This document shows, in pieces, positions 1 through 11,000 of a stretch of DNA of 64,000 nucleotides (its first letter is position 1; the number at the start of each line of letters is the position of its first letter). Below the pieces are notes generated by a model, which saw nothing but the letters and a program-made list of their open reading frames with translations, made no database searches and was not told the DNA's origin. Both the position numbers and the translations under genes were made by a program. Source of the DNA: Morella rubra (taxonomy: Eukaryota; Streptophyta; Magnoliopsida; Fagales; Myricaceae); contig CM025850.1 of NCBI GenBank assembly GCA_003952965.2, positions 23,058,997 to 23,122,996 on the forward strand, given 5' to 3'.

Positions 1-479
1 GGGGTGCATGCAAATGCAGTTTTGCAAAGATTCCTTGATACAAATGCAAACATATTCACAATATTCCCTACATTGCTTCTGAGGATTTACTGAGCTGGAG
101 AACTGTTTTGGAATTTGATTGTGAGTGGCAGAGGGAGTCGGCTGTGAGCTCTGTTTTGTCATTTGATGTAGTGTGCTTGACAAAAGCCCTGTAGTAGTTT
201 CTGGTTGTTGGTTCAATGGCCTTCCAAATACCCTACTTGCAGAAAATTGTTGGAAAATAAATATGAAACCACAGGACATAGCATGCTTGGAGAGAAAACA
301 ACATTCCACATTTGTATTTCTGTTTTCTTTAATTTTCTAACGCATTAGAATGTCATTGGGAATTTGAAATTTAGAATCCTAAGATTAAAAAGAAACTTGT
401 ATTATTTTTGATTTGTTATCTGAACTGGTGTTCCAAGATTGGGAGAAATAATAATTACTTATTCTGGGGGGGAATATGA
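1..479. other. Unassigned left edge
   Basis: The first 110 bases are open on the plus strand in frame 1 and end at a TGA near 94, but no family could be recognised. This could be the tail of a gene lying outside the window or non-coding DNA. The rest is ordinary AT-rich sequence up to the transposon target duplication at 480. Confidence 0.3.
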
Positions 480-487
480 GGTTGGAG

Positions 488-1430
488 CAGTGGCGGAGCT
501 AAAACAAATCTGAAGGGGGGCCAACTCCTAAGGAAAAAATGACAAAAAAAAAAAATTATTTACGTAATGAAAAAAATTTTAAGTTAAAATATTAAAAATT
601 AAGGACTAAAAACGTTAAAAATATATTATATTGAAATATATTATGCCTCTTCCTTCATGGGTAATAATGGTGCTTTATGTTGGTAGGCAAAGTTATCTGA
701 AAAGATGCAACAATTAGTTTTTACTATTAATGTTAACTATGTACAAATCTTAGGGCAGAGCTGCTTAGCCTCTGCAACTTGCCCCCTCTCTTATTATTGA
801 AAGAAAGAGCACTCAAGCTCTAATATTTTCTTTTCGTTTAACAAGTGAATAAAAAGAGAGAACATGTTTAAACATTCGACCTCCAAGATGATACAGAGTG
901 CGGATTCAATAGAATATCAAAAAATTGAACATGTACTCTTAAAAATTTCAATTACCTCAAGTATGCTTTTCAGTCTACAAATAATATCATAACAAAAAGC
1001 AACATCAAGATCTTAAAAACACCAGAGACCTTAATCTAAAGCCAGCATGTATTCATAAATTGTGTGTATATAAACTTAAATCAAAGCGAGTTAACATCAA
1101 AATGAGATTCTATTTCAAGGGGGGCCTGCCCGGGAAACAAAGGAAAATAATAATGACCTGAGTCAATTTCAACAGTTCCAGGAGTTTCTAGTTCATACAA
1201 CCCCTTGTTCACACGAGCTGGCCAGTACAATTAGGCAGATAATCACCAAGACAACAGGATCAACAATCTTGTTCCCAGCTCTATTAACACAAGCTTTCTA
1301 AAACCCCATTTAATAAAATTGGAAATTTCGTTTTGCATAAAATTGGAAACCCCAAGAGAAATATTAGTTATATATATATATTCAACCTTTGCATTTGGCC
1401 CCCGGTTGGCCCCCCCTCCCTCCGCCATTG
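488..1430. mobile_element. Non-autonomous hAT element (943 bp)
   Basis: The left end reads CAGTGGCGGAG and the right end CTCCGCCATTG, an 11-bp terminal inverted repeat with one mismatch. It is flanked by a perfect 8-bp target duplication, GGTTGGAG, at 480-487 and 1431-1438. An 8-bp duplication and a CAGTGGCGG-type end are typical of the hAT superfamily. A run of G followed by CC lies just inside each end in inverted orientation. No transposase frame is visible, so it must be moved by another element. The intact duplication suggests fairly recent insertion. Confidence 0.85.
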
Positions 1431-1585
1431 GGTTGGAGATTGTCGTTTGGAGCTTGTTCTGTTTGTCTTCACGTTCTTCTTCGACCTAAGATACATCATC
1501 GTTTGAGGAAGAACTATCTTCCACCAGAGACATCTCTCTTCGATTATCTGAACTTCGTTCGACGAGGAAAGGAGCTTGGTTCGGC

Positions 1586-1987
1586 CAGGGCTGGCTCAAA
1601 CCAAATGGGGACCTAAGGCAGTATAAATTATTATGCTTTTTATATACATTTTAATATAAAATATTAAAGTATTTGAAAATTATTAAATTTAATATAAAAT
1701 ATTTAAAGGCCTCATTAATTATTTTTTATGGGGCTCTTACACATAACATCAAGACCCCATGACTCTCACGATTATGAAATTTATAAGACATTTTTTCTCT
1801 TTAAGCAAAGTTTAAAAATATCTGAAAAATAATTAAGAGGCCTTGAAGAAATATATCATTAGTAAAAAGAAAATTCATTCATTCATGATATATATATATA
1901 TATATATATGTGAGAAGAGTGCATCTTGCCATTACTTTTTTTTTTTCTTAGCTCAATTGTCTTTTTATTTCTTGAGTTTTAAAACAC

Positions 1988-2020
<33 letters not shown>

Positions 2021-2096
2021 TTTACTCTTTATAAGGCCTTGCTCAGGGTGAGGCCTTAGACAATCGCTAAGTTGGCTTACTCTTGAACTAGCCCTG
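1586..2096. mobile_element. hAT-like MITE (511 bp)
   Basis: The ends are CAGGGCTGGCTCAA and TTGAACTAGCCCTG, a 14-bp imperfect terminal inverted repeat. They are flanked by GTTCGGC on the left and GTTCCGC on the right, a probable 7-8-bp target duplication with one mismatch. The interior is AT-rich, non-coding and carries two (TA)n runs. The subterminal motif AGGCCTTAG near the right end is common in this kind of plant MITE. It sits about 150 bp from the larger hAT element at 488-1430. Confidence 0.65.
1889..2020. repeat. Two (TA)n microsatellites
   Basis: Alternating TA runs lie near 1888-1910 and 1996-2018, separated by T- and A-rich sequence. They are inside the hAT-like MITE. Such runs are hypervariable and have no assignable function. 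Confidence 0.8.
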
Positions 2097-2617
2097 GTTC
2101 CGCGAGAGAAGCCGCTGAGAGAGAGAGTGCTGAGAAAAGAATGGGGAAGGGAAAGCTCAAAACGTCACGCATTTGAGGAAAAAAGAAATAAAAATAAATA
2201 AAAATTGGGAAAAAAATTCCGAGTTGGCTAAAGTCCAGTTGTGCCCGAGCAGGACCGAGGTGAGTCGGTATAGCTGGCTCAAATTCATTTAACTTATGTG
2301 GCGCATTCATGGGCGTCAGATCTGAAAGGACGAATGGCAGATGTCTATTATAACATCTTACGATCCGCATCCTTTCGACTGAATCTTTTTCCGTTTTATG
2401 ATCCCTTGATGTGTGGGTACTGTTGGTGGTCTCAACAGTTAGATTTAGGGTTGGGTTTTCTTTGTCAGTTATGTCTTTGCTGTATTACGTTCCTGACCAA
2501 ATCGTAAGCTAATCGGCATTTCCAAAAGAAAAAAAAAGGAGATGTGACTCTGCATGTGGTAGTGAATATGCATACTTTGTACCATACATATAACTTACAG
2601 AGGTTCATCACACAAAA
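2097..2617. other. Intergenic, unassigned, with the TRM gene 3' flank
   Basis: This stretch lies between the MITE and the stop codon of the TRM-like gene. The last 100-200 bases probably include the 3' untranslated region of that minus-strand gene. No coding frame of recognisable family is seen. Confidence 0.4.
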
Positions 2618-4588
2618 TCAGGAAAAATATAATCTTCTGTTACATGTCTTGAAAGGCAGTGCATACTTGCCGGAAAATCCTATTTCTCTAACAATCTCTT
2701 CAATCAAGTCCCTGCAGATTTGGTCATGCAGAGCCAACCCAATTCTTCCGATCTCCCTCCTCTCTCCCGAAGCAATATCACTGCACACTTGATCTAAACT
2801 CTCTTTCATGGCTTTGCTGCTCCAAACAGGCGATGATGATGATCCACCTGCGTTCTCTCCTAATTTCCTTGGAGCTGCTACTAATTCAGTTGCGATTCTC
2901 TCGTAGAAACACAAATTGTACTTACTTAATTCCTCTTCGCCTGGCTTCTTCCTCAGTTGCTTTTGCTGCTGTTGCCCCCCTCGTCCTGTGTCACAGCTTA
3001 AATGAATATTCATTAATTCTAATTTGTAATGTTGTTCACTGCAAGTCTAGATTAATAATGCAATCAAAAGTAATGAATATATAGGTCAATTCGTAGGTTG
3101 GACAATAAAATATACTAAATTATTTGGTTAGGTTGGATGATTGGATAGATATTAGATACCCTAAGTGTTAATTATAAGCTTAGACCAGAGGGAAAAGTAA
3201 AAGTAAAAGAAGGCCATGATAAACATGATTTCTAATTAGTGTTAATTATTATGGTTTCGAGAGAGCTCGAGTGTGTTTGACCCACTCAAGTAATATGGCA
3301 TGCACCGAAAGAAAACAACATGGATACTCTCCAGCTTCAAGCCATATGTATGATGACAATGGCATCCAGGCTTCACAGCTTTCACTGTAGGTGGTGGGGG
3401 TACAGTGGAACCGAAACATGGTTAACTCATGGGGTTTCTCCCAAGCAAAGGCATCGATAAAAGCTGCGAATTTTCTTTTCTTTTTCCCCCTCTCTCTCTC
3501 TCTAGATCTGCTCTCTTTTTCTACCTGGAACCATCTTTTGACTGCATCGTGAACAAGCTAGCTGCATCACGTGGTCCCTCAGCCAAAAACACAATAAAGC
3601 TACAGACAGACGCAGACGACACACAAAAAGTGAAGAAGAAGTTGGGGTAGAGATCTTGGAAATTATATATAATTACACGGGTTTCTGGAAGGCAGGATTT
3701 CTGGCTTTTGCAAAGAATTCGTAACGGCAAATGTTTCTAATTATCCCAAATTTCCTCCCTTAATTACTACAACAGCTAGCTGGAAGTCATTGCCACTGCC
3801 AGTCTATACTGCTCCACTTACATCATTGCAAGTAACAATAAAGAAGCAAATATTATGTCTCCCACTACAATGGTTTCAATGGGTCCAATCCAAACACCAA
3901 GTGCATGGTATGATTGTTAACTTGGAATCCTAAACCTTGGCTTGGCATGTGTGGGAGATCATGTGGTACTGTTTCTGAGAGAATCATTGTGTCTCCTCTT
4001 CAAGACCACCTAAACTCCCAATATTGCAACATCAATTTCGTATTCTTATAGCTTTTGACCATCATAGAGAACGCTACATTCTAGGTGGCTGGAAAATTCC
4101 CATGAGATTTTTGTGACAAGGAGAAACTTAGTTTGATAGGTCCACCGGAGTGAAACTCAATGAACAAACTAGTAAATTTCGGGCCGATGTAGTCTCCAAA
4201 CTACACTGGCCAAGTAAGTTCAATTTTGCCTTAGAGTGGCTCTAAGAAATTATTTGCATCTGGAAGAATTCGAACCGGAGACTACAGGAAAGCACACCCT
4301 AAGTCCTAAGTCCTAACCACCCAAGCCAATCCTTAGGCATGAGATTATTAATAAAACAAATATGGTGACTATTTTGCCTTAATGCTTTTAGAGGATGTAA
4401 CAACAACAACAAACTTAATTTGGTTGCCTGATATGTACTCTAATTAACGACGCTTCATGGGTTTTTTTGAGAATTTTAACATAAATTTTTGTGCTACAAT
4501 TTTGATAAGAATTATAGTACTTATAACCACACTAGTCAAGTTCTAAAAGTCATCCCATTGACTTTCACGTAAAATAGTAAGCAAAACC

Positions 4589-4632
<44 letters not shown>

Positions 4633-5867
4633 AGAAAGAAACTCGTGTTTTTTCGTGCCATGTTCAAGTCAAACTGAAATAAATATAGTCATCTTAATTT
4701 TCAGATATTGCAAAAACAAAAACAATCCCTAAAGGGTTTAAATTATCCGCGAGGATCAGCTGAAAATTGGTCTTCAATTAATTTGAATGAAAATTATGAT
4801 AAGTGTGGAGATCTAGAGATGTGGCCAACAAAGAAACATTTGATGAATTAATTTTCTTGCTTTTTTCAGGTGAAAGAAAAACCGAAAATGCCTATTCATT
4901 AAAGAACTGTATTAGCTTATTTTGATATCTATTTTTTCGGATTTTAATATTTGTGCTGGTGTTAATATATATAATTAAAAAATGACAGTGAAAATGCGTA
5001 TAAGAGAGGAGAACAAAAAATGATTAATCATAGGAAACAAAACGAACCGTCGGTGTGTCTTCTGGAGGACCAGTAGTACTGCTCTACGTTCGTAGGCGAA
5101 GGACTGAACTCGACGAGCACGGACACCGGACTCGGCTGCTGCTGGTGCAAACCATTAAACTCCGAACACGTTTTCACTGTCTTAATTTCACCTTCTACTC
5201 CCGTGGCTGCTGACTTGAGCTGCTCCGACAACTGTACGGACTTTATGATCTTCTTAAGTGCGTTCAGGTCCTCGTTGCATTTTTCCAGTGCTCCTAACAG
5301 CTTTCTTCTCTTCTCGGCATCCGACTCGGGCATCGGCTCCAGTCCCATGAGCCGCGCCACCAGAGCCGGTGGGGTCCGGGAGTTCTGCGGCGAGTTTGAT
5401 GAGTGCAAGCGCCGCATCTCCGCTGGCAGTGTGGGGCTTCTCTGCATGTCGCGAGATAGTTTCCGTGGGTCAATGGCAGTGCTGCCTCTCTCCTTTTTGG
5501 CATGCCCGTGCAGTACTGATGGGGAAGCTTGCTGGGTTGAGACCGAGGAGGGTTTGGGTTTTGTAGGAGAAGAAACCGCATTCTTTAGTTGCTTCTTTCC
5601 TGATCAAAACGAAGGACGTCTTTCAGTGAATAAATTAATCAAAGAATTTGTCTAAAACATGTAGTTCAGCGTTGATTCAGGGAAGATAGAAAGAGAAGTA
5701 TACAAACCGGAAGTAAGGTACTCGCGGAGACTATCCTGGTATTTGGAAACGAGTTGGAAAAGAACTGACGTGCATCCGATATTCTTCTGATGGAGGGTGG
5801 CCGCCGCCGGTGCAACATTTTCCCTATACGAAGATGATGACGCCAGAGGACGATTCTGTTTCTTCAT
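2618..5867 (-). CDS. TRM/DUF3741-DUF4378-type protein (short LONGIFOLIA-like family member)
   Basis: My splice model has three exons: 5867-5708, 5599-5048 and 2985-2618, giving 359 aa. Both introns are GT-AG and phase 1, and the reading frame joins cleanly at each. The start is the ATG at 5867, opening MKKQNRPLASSSS. Near residue 55 comes a KKQLKNAVSSPTKP stretch, and near residue 120 the motif LVARLMGLEPMPE. That motif is the conserved DUF3741 signature of the TON1 Recruiting Motif (TRM) proteins, which bind microtubule-organising complexes at the cell cortex. The C-terminal exon has ESLDQVCSDIASGERREIG and then DLIEEIVREI, which resembles the end of DUF4378. Family members are often 400-1000 aa, so this is a short one. 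Intron 2 (about 2.06 kb) holds a SINE and a 40-base A run. The family call is firm; the exact member and its cellular role are inferred. Confidence 0.85.
4140..4350 (-). mobile_element. tRNA-derived SINE in TRM intron 2
   Basis: Read on the minus strand, an A-box-like stretch (TTGGCTTGGGTGGTTAGG, about 4311-4330) is followed about 45 bases on by a B-box, GGTTCGAATTC (4276-4266). This is the spacing of an internal RNA polymerase III promoter. The tRNA-like head is followed by a non-tRNA body rich in AGAGCC and GGAGACTAC. The 3' end and target duplication were not resolved, so the boundaries are approximate. It lies in the same transcriptional sense as the host gene. Confidence 0.6.
4591..4630. 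repeat. (A)40 homopolymer
   Basis: Forty consecutive A residues sit in intron 2 of the TRM-like gene, followed by GAAGAAAGAAA. The length is likely variable and prone to sequencing error. It could be the tail of a retroposed sequence, but nothing recognisable precedes it. Confidence 0.95.
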
Positions 5868-7700
5868 AGATCCCGATCTCGGCGTCTCTGATCTTTGAGT
5901 TTTGCTGGAGGGGAATTCTCTCGGAGCACGTGAATGTAAAAGGACCGGGGAGGAGTCTGTGAGGTGTGGCAATTTAGAGATGACGGCAATAAATTGAGTA
6001 CTTGGAAGGAAAATAAAGAATGCGGTGGTCGCTGTTGTTTGATTTCTGAACGTAAAAAGAAAAAGCAAGTAGGGGTCTTTTTGGAATAGTGTTTTTTTGT
6101 GGGCCGGGCTTTCTGCGGCTGCTATACAGCGGCCCTTTTATCCTACCCATCAGAAAAAGAGACCCAAGAAAAAAGAGACCCAAGAAAAAAAAGGAGGGAG
6201 AAAAACATTGACTAATGAAAATTTTGGAACACATAATTTTTTGAAAAAATATATATATTTATCACTTTTCGAAGTTCAACACTTAAAAACTTCCTCTCAA
6301 ACTCAGTAGAATTCTTATATGTCAGCATTTATCGAATAGAGATTAATAAAAGGGTCTCTTTTTTCCTGAAATGATTATTTTAAAAAGTTAAATGACTAAT
6401 TTATTATTTCGGAGACCCAATTGCAATTTTCAGCAGAGGCTATGGTTGCAATTTTACCAATAAAAAAGGATAATAAGCTATTAAAAAAATAATGATGAAA
6501 AATAAGGAAATTATTCATCTTCCCAAGTGTTTAACTTTAGTAACTAAGTTGTTCACTAGCTAGTTTAATTGGATGATTTGGACTCTCATATATAATTGTA
6601 AAAATTAGCTTAATATAGAAAACTTTTTGTCCACAAGGCACGATTCGGCACTAGTAAGGCTTAACCCTAAAAGGTCTCTTATCTTATATTTTTTTCCAGT
6701 CATATGGTTGCTAATTTTCTCCCACAATATAAGATAGATATGTGAATATTTACTTGCCAAATAAGTTATTTAAGACCCAATCAGCTAGCAATTTGACAGG
6801 CAAATACAAACTATGATCTTCTACGTTTTTTTTTTTGACAAATAATAATGTCTAATTTGTATAAAACCAAACCTCACAAGGATTAAAAACTATGTGATTC
6901 AGGTTGCTCAATGTTCTAAACGTTATTAGGAATGTTTGTCTCTCCTTAAATTCGGCTATAAAAAAAAAATGTAGAGAATCCTCATTCAAAAAATAGATAC
7001 CAACTTCTAACATTTTCAGTAACTGCAACTCAACAATTGAATCGAAGCAAACCACTTAATCACCTAGTCAAAAACATTTTTTCATATTTTCCAAATGTCG
7101 CTCAATATGCTCTCATAGCTGTCATGTGGTAATATTTGATGACTCTGTTGGCTCTCGAAAGTAACGAGTTCCATGAATCCGTGTTAGCAATCTAGATTAA
7201 TCAAACTCTAGTTTTGCTACTTAAAAATCCAGACAGCTTGTTATGACAGAAAATTTTATTCTACTTTCATACAACAAGACATGTTTTTCCATATGACATG
7301 AGACAAAAATACGATCTAAAGTCTGTCAGCTTTAAAACTCTACTTTCCATATGACATGAAAACTCTCTCTCGCTCCCTCACTTTCTGTTTTCCTCAATTA
7401 TCGGTTCACCTGCAGAATAAAAGAAACACCGGTCGGTTTTTTTTTTGTTATGCTTTGAGAAAAATCATTTTGTCTTTAAAATTTACACCACCTTTACAAA
7501 CAGATTATTAGAATGCATATTATAATAAAAAAATTAAAATTTTGCCGTCAAACACCACTGCATAAATAGGAGCGGTCAAATAGCCTTGTGAAAACCGTAT
7601 TAAAAATAATTTTTTTTTCTATTCAACCGCCCGACCAATGGGGCTAGTGGCTCACCTGCCCGGGGTTCCACTCGCAAGTGGCAATTAAAGTGGAGATGAT
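5868..7700. other. Intergenic: TRM promoter side and PHL7-type 3' side
   Basis: About 1.8 kb separates the TRM-like start codon from the likely 3' untranslated region of the PHL7-type gene. Both genes are on the minus strand. The first 200 bases upstream of 5867 are the likely TRM leader and core promoter. The rest is AT-rich with T and A runs. A stretch near 7625-7690 has weak tRNA-like box similarity but is too poor to call. Confidence 0.5.
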
Positions 7701-8018
7701 GGGAATCTAGACTCTACAGTCTATGGGCTCGGATTGGAGAATGATGTGGCCCTGTACAAACAAAACGAAATACAAAATATAAGCCAACTGTCCACCCCGA
7801 CAATAGAAAGGAGAAAGGGCATATTTGATCCAGCTCACTACGTTTCTACTAAGTCCGACTGCTGAATATAAAGCCACAATCCAACGTGAGAGCAACTTGA
7901 AGATTTTACATTTAATTACATCTACAAATGGACTGCACGTATAGATTTACACAAAGCGTGGTTTATGATTTCTGCCACAAAATATTACAACAGACTTTTA
8001 CGTTAACAATGAGGAACA

Positions 8019-11000
8019 CTATTTTGAACCACACAGTGGACCAAGTTCCAGAGCTGCTCTCTGCGCTACACCATCTTCTCTCTCCTTCAACTCGCTTTCC
8101 AAGTCTACTCCAAACCCAGCCTCGCTTCGATAGTAGTCCCGATCCCACTGACCAACAAAATCCTTCTTTTGGTCACTTTTCTGCGTCACCGCTGAGGCAG
8201 AGCCATTAGTTAATCCAGGATCATTCGCCGCCTTTTGCTTCTTTCTGGGAGAGGAGGGCCCTGCTGAACCATCACCAGGTGGTTCTAACTGAGATGACTT
8301 TTGCTTACCCTCATCCGATGCTACTGTCTCAGAAGCTTTCAGTGCGCCACCTAGTTTTTGCTGCTCCTCAATGATCTTCTGCAAGTATTTACCCTGAGCT
8401 TCTATTCTCATTTGTAACTGTCTTTGAACCTGAAATGCACGTATTCAAATCAATTTATGGACATAATAAACAAAACAAAGACAACCCACAGAATGCTCTC
8501 ATGATTTGCGACAAAGCTGCAATGGGAACTCGAGAGAAGGATACAGGAAATATTTCCTGCACTACTTGACATGCTTGAGATAAACATGCAAAAAAACAGG
8601 TACAGGGTGCATGAAAAATTTGACTTAATCCTACACAGTCAGCCATTTTACGTCACCTTCTGCAGATAATAAAATTGAGCTAGAATGATATATACCATCA
8701 TTTCTAATTAGTCCTCTTCTTTTTTGGCCATTTCTGGCAAATAAACATGAAACTTGGTAGAAGTTTTCAAACAAAGACAGTCTTACCGACTTTCAGTTAG
8801 TAAAAGGTTGCACAGCCACTTGACTTCTAATAGTATATAGGAAGTCCTCACACTTAAAAAGTGATTAAAAACAACCCGCAGACTTCTTAAAAACAGGGGC
8901 ATATACATAGTTGTTACATCCCCCTTGATGGACTGAAAACTATCTATTCAGGATTTCCTTACCATTTAGCGTATATTCTTTGGAATGTATAGTTCTTTTT
9001 TTTTTTTTAGGAGAATGTCCTATTCTTGTGTCCTTTCATTGCCCTTACAAAGCAATTTCCTAAAATCTCCCTTCCTTCTCAAAGGAACATTAAATGTTGC
9101 AGATTAAAACTAAAGTTGAATAGTAGCAGCTACAACCCTCTTTCAGCAATCATAAATCTAATTTGGAGAATGAGATAAAACCTCGAGCTGTTCATGAAGA
9201 CGCTTCTGAACCTCCATTTGCATCCTCAGTGCTTCATTAATTTGCGTTCCCCTGATGGACAGAAAGACTTTGTAGCTTATTAGAAGTAAAGTTAAGAGAA
9301 CATGAAAGGAGGCAAAGAATTGTGGATGTGAAAAAGATTATTATTTGGAAGAGGAAAAAGATACCCACGGAGAAGAATCTGTGGCAGAAAGGCTATCTCC
9401 AGAACTTCTCTTCTCCTCTTTAAAACCTAAGGTCAGAAATGGAAGCCTCCAATTCAGATTGATATCCCAAAATAGAGAAGCAAAACTTTTTGTTGCTGAA
9501 ATATAGCGAGAAAAGGGAAATGAAGCTCACCTTTGCCATCACTAGGAGATTCAGGAAGGTACTTTGCAAGGCGATACTTCTGCGAATAGAAAAACAAAGA
9601 CAGTTTCAACTAGTTTTAGACATTTGAATACATTAACAGTCAAGTATATCTGTGTAACTAAAGATGACTAGATAGATATCTGCACCTGTAAATGGCTTTT
9701 CACATGATAGATGGTAAGGCCAGGCACACCCATCACTCTTAGAACCCCTTTAGGTGTTGCCCCTGAAACCAAATAAGTAGAAAGAAAATTAAAGGTAAGC
9801 CATTTACAATATCCAACAACATTCAACCAAATCCATAATCCAAGCGAGAATTAAAACAGAAATCTAACTCAAAGTGCAAAGTTTGTACAACTCAGAAATT
9901 AGACTTTTTAAACTTGTCTTGAGCTAAAGAGACATCCGCAAAGTTTTCATATGTCAGATCTCACAGTATTTTCTCCTCAGAAGAGAAAATGTCTTAAAAC
10001 AACTACAGATGGGAAGATGGGGCTTGTTGATAGTGCTAACTTACAGTTATGACACGGTGGTCCTAACCTGCCCAAAAGGTTATCCTGCTTGAAACACCAA
10101 ACCCTCACAACAATGAACTTGAGCCACTTCACATTTGGTACCCTACGACCTCACTGAAACCCCACCAACCTCATGTAAAAATTGTGTAAGAAAAATCACA
10201 ATCCTGCTCTGTATGCTCTGGAGGTGCTAGTACCTCCAATAAACTATCCATTTCTTGATCCTCAGAGTCAAACATCACAATCTCAACCAGCAGTATGCAA
10301 ATCCTTGGGATGTCTGGCTTGTAAAATAAAACTAAAAAATCCAGGCAACTACAGTGGTGCTGGCAAACATTCCAAAAATAATAATAAAATAATCTCTCCC
10401 TTCCTGCTCCAAATTATCTCTTTCCATTACAATAACCATAAAAAATTCACTAAAATCATCTCTCTCTCCACTTTTTCACCAACTCCCATCAAATTCTATT
10501 TTGTTATTACTTTCTCTAAATCCAATAAAACTCTAATCTACCTTAATTTTTACAACATTCCCAAAATTTTGGTTTGCAAACACCACCTACATCAATGAAT
10601 GATCATAGAGTCGAAGATAAAAAAAATAAAGCATAGTCACAATAATCACATTAAGGCTCATTGAGCAAAATGAGTACACAATATCAGCTGGTGCAAATTT
10701 CCAGTATGGGAGGAACAACAGAGCCTGTTATGGGCCTACAACAAGTTCACAAAGTCTTGCACATCTAATTCTCCAACAATTATAAACTTTCTCCTCGAAT
10801 CCCACATAGAGTGAGAAGACCAAAAATGTCAAATAGACTTTATAAGAGCCAAGCCCAGCACTAAAACCTTACTAGTTACTAGGTAGAATTAGGCCTTATA
10901 ATGTGTTTAAGAAACCTCCAAATAAACCTTCACCATTCCTTTTGAAATTTAAGTGCAGATGTGCAGCTATGTACTCCCTTAAAACGTCACTAATGGTCAT

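Noticed and set aside
5203-5655. 150-residue plus-strand frame over the TRM-like exon 2
   Set aside because: It is the antisense shadow of a minus-strand exon with a clear family motif and clean splice sites.
7625-7690. Possible SINE fragment with GGGGTTCCACTCG box
   Set aside because: Only one weak tRNA-like box is seen and there is no tail or duplication.
8899-8906. GCATATAC, a match to the PHR1 binding site GNATATNC, inside a PHL7-type gene intron
   Set aside because: The motif is short and expected many times by chance in 64 kb of AT-rich DNA; the position is in an intron.
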